Shown here one piece after another: positions 1-6,342 of a stretch of DNA of 8,535 bases (positions within the stretch are counted from its first letter, which is position 1; each line of letters starts with the position of its first letter). The notes beneath the pieces are model-generated. The model did not search any database and was not told the origin of the DNA. It saw only the letters and a program-made list of their open reading frames with translations. Made by a program: the position numbers and the translations under genes. This DNA comes from an uncultured Rhodospirillaceae bacterium. Lineage in GTDB: Bacteria > Pseudomonadota > Alphaproteobacteria > Rhodospirillales > UBA2165. The stretch spans positions 1-8,535 of the forward strand of contig CAJXJM010000086.1 of the NCBI GenBank assembly GCA_913054205.1. The letters run 5' to 3'.

Positions 1-279
1 CGCCATGCCATCCGCCACCGGTGCGTCATTGCGTTGCCAGACATTGTCCACAGTAATCGCCGTTGCGGAATGCTCTTGATGGCAAGTTACCAATTGTAGA
101 TTTTCTATTTCCAACTCGCTGGCAACGCGTTGGCGGTTCTCTTTCACGTTTTCGGAGACATCGTCCGAGCCATAGCCACAATTAAGCGAGGTATATACAC
201 CGTTGCTCACACCGCCTTCACGGGTGAAAAAACCGTGACGGATATTTGAATATTTTCTTAAAGCACCAACCGTAATCAC
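1..279 (-). CDS. pgeF: PgeF/YfiH-family multicopper polyphenol oxidase-like protein (5' part, runs off window)
   Basis: This is the first 93 codons of a PgeF (YfiH, DUF152, 'laccase-domain') protein. The gene continues past the left edge. The family acts in the cytoplasm; members are reported as purine nucleoside-active enzymes and to keep wrong amino acids out of peptidoglycan precursors. Visible family marks are HGFFTREGGVS at residues 15-25, SLN at 31-33, an ENR near 47-49 and CHQEHS at 66-71, whose His is the expected first metal ligand. The later Cys and His ligands lie outside the window. The start is taken as GTG at 279-277, preceded by an AAAGAGAAG stretch that can serve as a ribosome site; no ATG lies nearby in frame. 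It follows the methyltransferase gene by 14 bases on the same strand, so it is likely the last gene of an lgt-led operon. The family call is firm; the physiological role is not. Confidence 0.9.
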   Translation of the reverse strand, partial: MITVGALRKYSNIRHGFFTREGGVSNGVYTSLNCGYGSDDVSENVKENRQRVASELEIENLQLVTCHQEHSATAITVDNVWQRNDAPVADGMA

Positions 280-293
280 AGACTTCTCTTTAG

Positions 294-1382
294 TTATCCT
301 GCAAAACCTTCAGGCATTGGCTGGTCAGCATGTGCTATCGCCAACACTTTGAACAGCCTGCCCATTTCATTCTCGCCAATCAATCGATTTAATCCGGAAA
401 TCACTTCAGACTTTTGGCGATCCGAGGCGGCTTTTTTCAATTGCTTTGCTCGATGCTCGATCCCGAGACGTCTTAGAAAGTCGCTTTGAGGGATGGCGCC
501 ATAGGCGGAAGCCCCCACTGCCCGGGCGGTTTCAGCTAGGCGTTCAAAATCGACATGGGCTGTCAAATCGGCCTCACCTGGATCAAGAAGCACGTTGTGA
601 TATTGATGATTTTTGACCGCTTGCAAAGTGTCACCAATGGCTGACTGAGTGTGTCCATAGTCGATAAAAAGCGCGGCCCCGCCAAATTTTGCAATCGATT
701 CGGAAATTGATGTCACCAGGCTGATGCCGCTTTGGCAAAATTCAAATATGCTGCCGAGTGGCCCTTCAAACAAATCTCGGGGAATAAAGCTGTCAGGCAC
801 AATAACACTTTGGTCTAACATCCATTGAAGTTCATCACCCTCATTGCGACCGACTTTTCGTTCGCCCCACCCAGCAACAGTTTTCTCAAATTGGCGGATT
901 GGAAGCGCGTCGATCAATTCGTTGGCAATCAAAATAAAAGGTCCTTCAGGAACGCCAGCAAAACTTTCATGCCATTGAATATCAAACTCCAAAGACTGTA
1001 AATTCCGGCGCTGGCGTATTTGCAGGCTCGGGCTGGTTTCAATCATATGAATTTCAATAGCGTCCAGGAAAGTTGGTGCCATTACCAAAGCGCGCAACGC
1101 ATCGACCATCAATGTGCCGCGCCCCGGCCCCATTTCTATAAGACTCATTTTCTCTGGTTGGCCCATCTGATCCCAAACGGTCGCGCACCAAAGACCAATG
1201 AGTTCGCCGAACATTTGGCTGATCTCGGGCGCCGTGATGAAGTCACCTTGTTTGCCGAGCGGGTCGCCGGTCATGTAATAGCCGTGTTTAGGATTTGCCA
1301 GTGCTTCTGACATGTAATCCGCGACCGACAAAGGTCCTTCAGCGGCGATACGTCTTTTAAGATGATCAAGTAGCTCACTCAT
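294..1382 (-). CDS. Class I SAM-dependent methyltransferase, MidA/NDUFAF7 family (DUF185, COG1565)
   Basis: This 362-residue protein matches the MidA/NDUFAF7 family along its whole length. The human mitochondrial member methylates an arginine of the NDUFS2 subunit and is needed for complex I assembly. A similar role on the bacterial enzyme is inference. The family block GDFITAPEISQMFGEL lies at residues 46-61. The SAM-binding motif EMGPGRGTL is at 83-91, and NELIDALP at 154-161 is the other typical family block. Length is normal for bacterial members. The ATG at 1382 lies 9 bases after the lgt stop with no convincing Shine-Dalgarno sequence, so translation may be coupled to lgt. The order lgt - this gene - pgeF is, to my knowledge, common in alphaproteobacteria. 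Substrate in this organism is unknown. Confidence 0.92.
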   Translation of the reverse strand: MSELLDHLKRRIAAEGPLSVADYMSEALANPKHGYYMTGDPLGKQGDFITAPEISQMFGELIGLWCATVWDQMGQPEKMSLIEMGPGRGTLMVDALRALVMAPTFLDAIEIHMIETSPSLQIRQRRNLQSLEFDIQWHESFAGVPEGPFILIANELIDALPIRQFEKTVAGWGERKVGRNEGDELQWMLDQSVIVPDSFIPRDLFEGPLGSIFEFCQSGISLVTSISESIAKFGGAALFIDYGHTQSAIGDTLQAVKNHQYHNVLLDPGEADLTAHVDFERLAETARAVGASAYGAIPQSDFLRRLGIEHRAKQLKKAASDRQKSEVISGLNRLIGENEMGRLFKVLAIAHADQPMPEGFAG

Positions 1383-1391
1383 GGAGCGAGT

Positions 1392-2204
1392 TTAGGCGGT
1401 TTTTGGTGAGCGGAAAATAAGATAAAGCCCGAGCAGCACGAGAGGGACAGATAGCAACTGGCCCATCGTGAAATTGCCAAACAAAAATCCGATTTGAGCG
1501 TCGGGCTGGCGGAACACCTCAACGAAGCTCCGCGCTACCGCATAGCCAACCATGAAGACGCCGGACAGAAAGCCTACTTTAAGCCGCAGATGCTCCTTTT
1601 GAGACAAAAGATAAAGCACTATAAACATCAGCAAACCTTCCAGAAGTGCCTCATAAAGCTGACTTGGATGGCGGGCCAATGTACCGCCGTTTGGAAAGAC
1701 CATCGCCCAAGGTACATCTGAGACGCGGCCAAACAGCTCGCCATTGATAAAATTGGCAATGCGGCCAAAAAACAAGCCGATGGGGACGGCGCAGGCGACA
1801 GTATCACCAACCGCCCAATAATTCAGTTTGCGCTGCCGGCAAAACAGAATGATCGCGATGATCACGCCGAGTAGTCCGCCGTGAAAGGACATACCACCCT
1901 GCCAAACCTGCAAAATAGCCAAAGGGTTGGAAAGATAAATTTCGGCATTATAAAAGCCGACATAGCCGAGCCGTCCGCCTAAAACGACACCCAATGTAAT
2001 CCACAATAAAAAATCGTCGACGTTCTTTTTGTTCATGGCATGGGGAGGTTTGGTTACAAACCAAACGATATATTTCCATCCAATTAACAGCCCGGCGATA
2101 AAAGCCAGGCTATACCAACGAACGGCAAGAGGGCCAATGTCAAAGAATGGCCCGATCGCAAAAATCACTGGATCGATAATGGGAAACGGTAGTGCAAATG
2201 TCAT
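1392..2204 (-). CDS. lgt: Prolipoprotein diacylglyceryl transferase
   Basis: Lgt is an inner-membrane enzyme that moves diacylglycerol from phosphatidylglycerol to the lipobox cysteine of prolipoproteins, the first step of lipoprotein maturation. The 270-residue protein has about seven hydrophobic segments. It carries the Lgt signature GRIANFINGELFG at 147-159, with the essential Arg and Glu. It also has the HGG block at 108-110 holding the catalytic-site His, RHPSQLYEALLEG at 178-190, and an R-x(7)-RQPD segment at 225-235. The start is well fixed: an in-frame TGA lies only two codons before the ATG at 2204. No strong ribosome site is visible. It is the first gene of the minus-strand set lgt - methyltransferase - pgeF. 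Its promoter must lie in the gap to its right, where I see no clear consensus boxes. Confidence 0.97.
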   Translation of the reverse strand: MTFALPFPIIDPVIFAIGPFFDIGPLAVRWYSLAFIAGLLIGWKYIVWFVTKPPHAMNKKNVDDFLLWITLGVVLGGRLGYVGFYNAEIYLSNPLAILQVWQGGMSFHGGLLGVIIAIILFCRQRKLNYWAVGDTVACAVPIGLFFGRIANFINGELFGRVSDVPWAMVFPNGGTLARHPSQLYEALLEGLLMFIVLYLLSQKEHLRLKVGFLSGVFMVGYAVARSFVEVFRQPDAQIGFLFGNFTMGQLLSVPLVLLGLYLIFRSPKTA

Positions 2205-2391
2205 GGGTGATCATCTACCCGAAACCGACGCCCAGGCCAAATTAATTTTTATTAAATTATGGAAAACTCTTCGTGAAGATAGAAACGCAGATCAATTCAG
2301 CGTATGGCGTCCATTTTTCAACAACACGATTGTAGCCTTTCTGGATTCTGGCCATGAATTGTCGTGGGCCAGAAAGACGATTTATTTTTAA
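2203..2391 (+). CDS. Doubtful small ORF (62 codons) divergent from lgt
   Basis: An open frame runs from an ATG at 2203 to a TAA at 2389-2391 and fills most of the lgt upstream gap. The ATG overlaps the lgt start codon on the other strand (CATG). The predicted 62-residue peptide is charged at its N-terminal half and Trp/Phe-rich later (KLWKTLRED, FSVWRPFF), a protein-like composition. Against it, I recognise no family, the sequence before the ATG is lgt coding sequence with no clear Shine-Dalgarno site, and the 3' end contains a hairpin. The same frame is open upstream inside lgt, but only as its antisense. It is listed because nothing else occupies this stretch; it is more likely chance or a decayed remnant than a gene. 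Confidence 0.18.
   Translation: MGDHLPETDAQAKLIFIKLWKTLREDRNADQFSVWRPFFNNTIVAFLDSGHELSWARKTIYF
2346..2374. repeat. Hairpin with 8-bp perfect stem, T-rich on its plus-strand 3' side
   Basis: TTCTGGCC (2346-2353) pairs with GGCCAGAA (2367-2374) around a 13-base loop. A competing, partly overlapping repeat CTTTCTGG (2337-2344) / CCAGAAAG (2369-2376) could form a larger loop. On the plus strand a T-rich stretch follows at about 2380-2389 after a short spacer, so a weak intrinsic terminator reading rightward is possible. The T run is neither immediate nor unbroken, so this is not a confident terminator. Confidence 0.4.
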
Positions 2392-2475
2392 AAGCTACCT
2401 ACCTTAACTTTTAATTGTGAACCAATGGGATTTAAGTAAGCTGTCGCTAAACTAAAAAATATTGGGGGAATACAA

Positions 2476-3381
2476 ATGTCATATCCAGAAAAACCAATCC
2501 GCATCATATTGCCGTTTGGGCCGCCTGGCTTTTCGAGTAGGGTCGGTTTTGCCCTGCAACCGTTTATGGCGGAATATCTTGGTGAGGAAATCTATTTCGA
2601 GCATATAACAGGCGGGTTTGGTGGATCGAATGGTCCAACCGCCGCGGCAGCTGCTGATTCAGACGGCTATACCCTATTCATGGGAACCATCGGCAACATG
2701 GCTTTGCTGCCGACAATCCTGCCCGATTACGCCATTGACCCTCTGGAAGACCTCACACAAATTATTAAACTTGCCGACACACCAAATATATTGGTGGCGC
2801 ACCCTTCTCTTGGAATTAACTGTCTGGAGGAACTTAAAGCCGCAGCGAGTGCGAAACCCGGCACGTTGAAATATCACGGTATCAATGCCAGAAGCATTCA
2901 CATGCTGGAATTCAAATCCCTGATTGAAGAAACCGGAATAGACCTTATCGAAATACCCCCAAACAGTGGATCAGAAGGCGCGATTGCCGCGATTTTATCT
3001 GGTGATATAGATTTAACGATTACAACGGGGCCGCGATTGTTGAATGATGTCAACGCCGGCAATGTCGTCGCCCTTGCCGCTATATGCCCGAGCCGGGTTG
3101 TTGTCTATTCGGATGTGCCGACAATGATGGAGCTTGGCCTTAAGACAACGGGATCAGGATCCTGGATGAGTTTGTCCGCACCCAGCGGCGTATCTGATGA
3201 AATTGTTGAAATGGTTTTCCAGGCCGCCAAAAAAGCCTCAGAGCAGCCAAGTGTTCACGCCGAACTTGCCAAACAGGCGATGGTCATTAATGCGAGCGCT
3301 TCGCCCCAAGAGGCCCGCGCGTTTATCGAACAGGAAACGGAAAGATTAAATCAGGCGTCAACTAAAGCAGGGTTGATTTAA
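2476..3381 (+). CDS. Bug/TctC-family tripartite tricarboxylate transporter solute-binding protein, no signal peptide
   Basis: This 301-residue protein has the fold marks of the Bug (TctC) family, normally periplasmic binding proteins that deliver carboxylates or amides to a TctA/TctB permease. Family features in order are YPEKPIRIILPFGPPG at 3-18, GGFGGSNG at 46-53, DGYTLFMGT at 63-71, the DPLED-type segment near 88-92, and PSGVSDEIV at about 234-242. Known relatives begin at the same YP-KPIR point only after a cleaved leader. Here the ATG itself sits there. The reading frame cannot be extended: an in-frame TAA at 2437-2439 precedes it with no usable start between. A good ribosome site GGGGGAA (2464-2470) supports this start. 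The usual PPGG-x-TD binding loop reads PPGFSSR. No tctA or tctB gene is in the window. It is either a cytoplasmic Bug-fold protein or one that lost its leader; ligand unknown. Confidence 0.85.
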   Translation: MSYPEKPIRIILPFGPPGFSSRVGFALQPFMAEYLGEEIYFEHITGGFGGSNGPTAAAAADSDGYTLFMGTIGNMALLPTILPDYAIDPLEDLTQIIKLADTPNILVAHPSLGINCLEELKAAASAKPGTLKYHGINARSIHMLEFKSLIEETGIDLIEIPPNSGSEGAIAAILSGDIDLTITTGPRLLNDVNAGNVVALAAICPSRVVVYSDVPTMMELGLKTTGSGSWMSLSAPSGVSDEIVEMVFQAAKKASEQPSVHAELAKQAMVINASASPQEARAFIEQETERLNQASTKAGLI

Positions 3382-4391
3382 CAGTAAGGATCATCCGCCA
3401 TCAGATAGTCCTGGACGTAGCGTTTGACGCCCTCTTCAAGCGAGGTGCTACCACCGTTATAGCCGGCGCTGCGCAGGCGATCCATATTGGCCTCGGTGAA
3501 ATATTGATATTTGTCGCGGATGTTCTCAGGCGTTGGGATGAACTCGATATCGGGCTCTTTGCCGAGCGCGGCAAACACAGCCTCGGCCAAATCTTTAAAG
3601 GCGCGTGCTGAGCCGGTGCCGCAATTGAACAAACCGCTGACATCGCGGTTTTCAAACAGCCACATCATCACATCGACGCAATCACCGACCCAGATGAAGT
3701 CCCGCATCTGGCCGCCATCTTCATAATCTGGATTATGAGATTTAAACAGGCGCGCTGTACCGGTTTCTTGAATTTGTTTGTAGATTTGCGGCACAACACT
3801 TTGCTGGCCGCCTTTATGATATTCGTTTGGACCGTAGACATTAAAAAATTTCAGGCCGGCCCATTGCGGCGGTGCTTTCGCGCCATCAGCGACCATGCGC
3901 GCTACCCGGCGATCAAAAAGATGTTTGCTCCATCCATAGGCGTTCATGGGCTGAAGTTTTGCGAGCGCATCGCAGGAGCCATCGTCGTCAAAGCCTTCTG
4001 TACTATCTCCGTAGGTCGCGGCCGAAGACGCATAGATGAACGGCACTTGGCGCTCCGCGCACCAAGTCCATAAATCCAACGACAGCCGAAAATTGTTTTC
4101 CATGATCAGATCGACATTGGTCTCCGTGGTCGAGGAGATTGCGCCCATATGAAAAATGGTTTCGATGCCGCCGTCATTGTCTTCTAGAAAAAACAACAAT
4201 TCTTCGGGCTCAATCACATCTGCGAGCTCATACTTGGCAAGATTGCGCCATTTATCGTCCTCGCCCAGACGATCACAAACGACAATTTCCGACTCGCCCC
4301 TTGCGGCTAAGGCGGCAACCAAGTTTGAGCCAATAAATCCGGCAGCGCCGGTCACTAAGATCATGGACGTGTTATAAGGTGCCTGACTCAT
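3378..4391 (-). CDS. hldD: ADP-L-glycero-D-manno-heptose-6-epimerase
   Basis: HldD (RfaD) makes ADP-L-glycero-beta-D-manno-heptose from the D,D form, the last step in supplying heptose for the LPS inner core. It is a short-chain dehydrogenase/extended-type epimerase with bound NADP. Counted from the internal Met at 4364, the nucleotide motif GAAGFIG is at 6-12, the active-site Ser region YASSAATYG at 111-119 and the YGWSK (Y-x3-K) pair at 143-147. FFNVYGPNEYHKG at 173-185 marks HldD rather than other sugar epimerases. Length is 337 residues from the ATG at 4391 or 328 from 4364; both fit the family, and neither has a strong ribosome site. A longer frame opening at 4493 is rejected because it runs into ubiK. 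The stop overlaps the stop of the convergent Bug-type gene. No other LPS gene is nearby, so hldD appears to stand alone. Confidence 0.93.
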   Translation of the reverse strand: MSQAPYNTSMILVTGAAGFIGSNLVAALAARGESEIVVCDRLGEDDKWRNLAKYELADVIEPEELLFFLEDNDGGIETIFHMGAISSTTETNVDLIMENNFRLSLDLWTWCAERQVPFIYASSAATYGDSTEGFDDDGSCDALAKLQPMNAYGWSKHLFDRRVARMVADGAKAPPQWAGLKFFNVYGPNEYHKGGQQSVVPQIYKQIQETGTARLFKSHNPDYEDGGQMRDFIWVGDCVDVMMWLFENRDVSGLFNCGTGSARAFKDLAEAVFAALGKEPDIEFIPTPENIRDKYQYFTEANMDRLRSAGYNGGSTSLEEGVKRYVQDYLMADDPYC

Positions 4392-4413
4392 CGGATCAAG
4401 TTCAGTTGGCAAG

Positions 4414-4442
4414 TTGCGGAACGCCCTCAATCCGCATATATA
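4414..4442 (+). promoter_or_regulatory. Candidate promoter for ubiK
   Basis: TTGCGG (4414-4419) and TATATA (4437-4442) are spaced by 17 bases and lie about 40 bases before the ubiK start, a plausible sigma-70-type pair. The TATATATA core (4437-4444) is self-complementary and lies in the 92-base gap between divergent hldD and ubiK, so it could also serve as a -10 region toward hldD. No good -35 box was found in that direction. Confidence 0.4.
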
Positions 4443-4483
4443 TAACTCAACCAATCGAACAGCCTTTAACAAGGAATACGGCC

Positions 4484-4804
4484 ATGCAGACAAGAAACCG
4501 GTTTTTTGATGATCTCGCCAAAGTCGCGAATAGTGCTGCTGGAACTGTCGCTGGCATGAAAGACGAAGTTGAGCAGATGGTCCGTGGCCGCGTCGAAACC
4601 TTTATCGGCAGCATGAATTTGGTTACCCGCGAAGAATTTGAGGTCGCGAGAGCGATGGCGGCAAAAGCACGCGACGAGCAGGAAAAACTCGAAAAGAGAA
4701 TCGTTGAGCTAGAAGCAAAATTAAAGACGCAAAAACCGAAAACCACCGGCGCAAAAGCCAGTTCAAAGAAGACGAGCACGACCCGCAAGCCTAAAAAAGG
4801 CTAA
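4484..4804 (+). CDS. ubiK: Accessory factor UbiK family protein (BMFP domain)
   Basis: UbiK (YqiC in enterobacteria) is an accessory factor of ubiquinone synthesis that in E. coli works with UbiJ and associates with lipid and the Ubi complex. Here it is a 106-residue protein. Residues 5-45 form the amphipathic N-terminal part of the BMFP domain (NRFFDDLAKVANSAAG). LVTREEFEVAR at 46-56 is the family hallmark. Residues 57-82 form a coiled coil, and the last 24 residues are a low-complexity tail rich in Lys, Thr and Ser, as in many alphaproteobacterial members. The start is set by AAGGAA (4471-4476), 7 bases before the ATG; an upstream frame from 4379 is unlikely to be translated. It is probably monocistronic or the head of a loose unit with the YbjN-domain gene, 208 bases on. 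Confidence 0.92.
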   Translation: MQTRNRFFDDLAKVANSAAGTVAGMKDEVEQMVRGRVETFIGSMNLVTREEFEVARAMAAKARDEQEKLEKRIVELEAKLKTQKPKTTGAKASSKKTSTTRKPKKG

Positions 4805-4834
4805 TTGCGCATCCCAAAACCGCTGGTTTCAGCC

Positions 4835-4843
4835 TTATCCACA
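4835..4843 (+). promoter_or_regulatory. Perfect DnaA-box match in the ubiK-ybjN gap
   Basis: TTATCCACA matches the DnaA box TTATNCACA exactly. A second site, TTACACACA (4925-4933), differs at one position. Two copies, one imperfect, are too few to call an origin, and the gene neighbourhood is not a usual alphaproteobacterial oriC setting. It could be a DnaA titration or control site, or chance. Confidence 0.35.
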
Positions 4844-4853
4844 GAAAAAATTG

Positions 4854-4921
4854 CCTCTTGAGCGACATCCCTCTTGCGCCCGGACTCGGCTTCTGTCAGG
4901 CTACTTCTAGTACTCAAGGGG
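4854..4921. repeat. Long-range inverted repeat, possible structured leader
   Basis: CCTCTTGAG (4854-4862) pairs with CTCAAGGGG (4913-4921), nine pairs including one G-U, closing a 50-base loop. Inside, GACA (4864-4867) can pair with TGTC (4894-4897). This could be the closing stem of a structured RNA or leader upstream of the ybjN-proC unit. I recognise no known riboswitch or small RNA, and a small stem of this kind can occur by chance. Confidence 0.3.
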
Positions 4922-4924
4922 GAG

Positions 4925-4954
4925 TTACACACAATATCTAGTTATTTCGTGTAA
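4925..4954. promoter_or_regulatory. TTACAC-N18-GTGTAA inverted repeat before the ybjN-proC unit
   Basis: TTACAC (4925-4930) and GTGTAA (4949-4954) form perfect 6-base arms about 60 to 90 bases upstream of the YbjN-domain start. Position and symmetry suit a dimeric regulator site or promoter-proximal element. No matching second copy was noticed elsewhere in the window, and no convincing -35/-10 pair was identified. Confidence 0.25.
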
Positions 4955-5012
4955 ATACCTGGATTTTGCAGCTTCCCCACCCGTGACGCCAATTTACTCG
5001 GAGGCACCTGTC

Positions 5013-5519
5013 ATGGCTCAGGTCGATTATGTTCTAGACGATGCTCCAGAAATTCCGCCTCTCGACATTGTCGAGCAGGTCTTAAGTAACCAGGGATGGC
5101 GTTTAAACCGCGTTCGTGAAGAAGAAATGGCGGCCGAATATAACGGTCGGTGGTGTGATTATAGTCTGCATTTTGCTTGGTCAGATGAGATTTGCGCCAT
5201 TCACTTCACCTGTGCATTCGATATTCGGGTTCCAGATCGAAAAACCGTGGCGATTAACAATCTCCTCGCGCTGGTCAACGATAAATTATGGCTCGGCCAT
5301 TTTTGCATTTGGCAGGAAGAAGCCTTGCCGATGTACCGCCATGCATTTCCGTTGCGCGGCACCGAGAGCATTACGACGCAACAGGTGGAAGATTTGCTCG
5401 AAACCGCGATAACCGAGTGCGAAAAGTTCTACCCGGCCTTCCAATATGTGATCTGGGGCGGTAAAGACCCGGCGGAAGCCATTGAAGCTTCTATCCTGGA
5501 GCCTGTCGGCGAGGCCTAA
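5013..5519 (+). CDS. YbjN domain-containing protein
   Basis: This 168-residue protein belongs to the YbjN family, which has the fold of type III secretion chaperones. Molecular function is not settled. In E. coli ybjN has been linked to motility and stress phenotypes. Visible features are an N-terminal acidic segment, VEQVLSNQGW at 20-29, the central strand-rich part RWCDYSLHFAW to FDIRVP at 46-74, and NDKLWLGHFCIWQEE at 89-103. The helical C-terminal half ends with AFQYVIWGGKDPAEAI at 142-157. There is no signal peptide or membrane segment. The start at 5013 is chosen for its strong GGAGG site (5000-5004), 8 bases upstream; an in-frame GTG at 4983 is less likely. It lies 12 bases before proC, a pairing I recall as common in alphaproteobacteria, which suggests co-expression with proline synthesis but does not explain why. 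Confidence 0.88.
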   Translation: MAQVDYVLDDAPEIPPLDIVEQVLSNQGWRLNRVREEEMAAEYNGRWCDYSLHFAWSDEICAIHFTCAFDIRVPDRKTVAINNLLALVNDKLWLGHFCIWQEEALPMYRHAFPLRGTESITTQQVEDLLETAITECEKFYPAFQYVIWGGKDPAEAIEASILEPVGEA

Positions 5520-5531
5520 GGAAAATTTAAG

Positions 5532-6341
5532 ATGGATACGAAGATACTTCTCGTTGGCTGCGGCAAAATGGGCGGTGCGCTCTTGGGTGGCTGGCTCGAT
5601 CAGGGCATCCAAGGGGCTAATGTTCATGCAATTGAGCCGTTCCAGGACTTCGCCGGTCCATTTATTGAGCAAAGCGTGACGTTTCACGGTACCCTTGATC
5701 AGTTGGATGCGGGTTTTGAACCCGACTTCGTTCTGTTTGCCGTTAAACCGCAAATGATGGATGACGTTGTGCCCGCCTATGCGCGCTTCGCCGGTCAAAC
5801 GACATTCATCTCAATCGCCGCTGGTAAAACCATTGGCTATTTCGAAAGCAAATTGGGCGATACGGCTGCGATTATTCGGACCATGCCCAATACGCCGGCA
5901 GCAGTCAGGCGCGGCATCACCATTGCTTGCGGAAATGCCTCTGTGACCAATGCAGCTAAAGAAACCTGTCTTTCTCTTTTGGCCGCTGTTGGCGAAGCCA
6001 GCTGGCTCGAAGACGAAAGCTTGCTGGATGCTGTGACGGCTGTTTCGGGCTCCGGCCCGGCCTATGTATTTTTGCTCGCAGAAACCATGACCCAGGCCGG
6101 CATAGAAGCTGGCTTAAGCGCTGAAATGGCAACTCAATTGGCTGTGCAAACCGTCGCCGGATCAGGTGAATTGTTGGTCCAGTCCGATGACGATGCGGCA
6201 AATTTGCGTGTTAATGTCACCAGCCCGGGCGGTACGACGGAGGCAGCGCTTTCAATCCTCATGGGTAAATACGGCATGCAAGAACTGATGAGCGAAGCCA
6301 TCGCTAAGGCGGTTCAGCGTTCGAAGGAACTGGCTGGGTAA
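5532..6341 (+). CDS. proC: Pyrroline-5-carboxylate reductase
   Basis: ProC reduces 1-pyrroline-5-carboxylate to L-proline with NAD(P)H, the last step of proline synthesis, in the cytoplasm. The 269-residue length is typical. The N-terminal nucleotide-binding motif VGCGKMGGAL is at 8-17, followed by FAVKPQ at 69-74 and RTMPNTPAAV at 116-125. The dimer and active-site segment SGSGPAYVFLLAE is at 172-184, and the family signature with SPGGTTEAAL is at 231-240. The ribosome site AAGGAAAA overlaps the stop codon of the YbjN-domain gene, and the ATG follows closely, so the two are almost certainly one operon. The gene ends one base short of the convergent sigma factor gene, leaving no room for a dedicated terminator. 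Confidence 0.97.
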   Translation: MDTKILLVGCGKMGGALLGGWLDQGIQGANVHAIEPFQDFAGPFIEQSVTFHGTLDQLDAGFEPDFVLFAVKPQMMDDVVPAYARFAGQTTFISIAAGKTIGYFESKLGDTAAIIRTMPNTPAAVRRGITIACGNASVTNAAKETCLSLLAAVGEASWLEDESLLDAVTAVSGSGPAYVFLLAETMTQAGIEAGLSAEMATQLAVQTVAGSGELLVQSDDDAANLRVNVTSPGGTTEAALSILMGKYGMQELMSEAIAKAVQRSKELAG

Positions 6342-6342
6342 T

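Noticed and set aside
44..52. DnaA-box-like TTGTCCACA
   Set aside because: It has one mismatch to TTATNCACA, lies inside the pgeF coding region and is isolated.
2236..2256. Possible CtrA site with two TTAA half-sites
   Set aside because: The half-sites are about 6 bases apart rather than the 7 of TTAA-N7-TTAA, in a generally A/T-rich stretch.
3735..4073. A 112-codon plus-strand frame inside hldD
   Set aside because: hldD motifs are intact on the opposite strand throughout; the peptide has no recognisable features.
4392..4493. A longer N-terminus for HldD starting at 4493
   Set aside because: The added residues have no counterpart in the family, and the start would overlap the ubiK start region and its ribosome site.
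4447..4788. A 113-codon minus-strand frame opposite ubiK
   Set aside because: It is Ser/Phe-rich, as expected from the complement of the Lys/Glu-rich UbiK coiled coil and tail; the UbiK frame is clearly the coding one.
4817..4829. AAACC-GCT-GGTTT hairpin after ubiK as a terminator
   Set aside because: The stem is only five pairs and no T run follows it.
5286..5798. A 170-codon open frame on the minus strand across the YbjN-domain gene and proC
   Set aside because: It is antisense to two well-recognised genes, crosses their boundary, has no family resemblance and no ribosome site of note.
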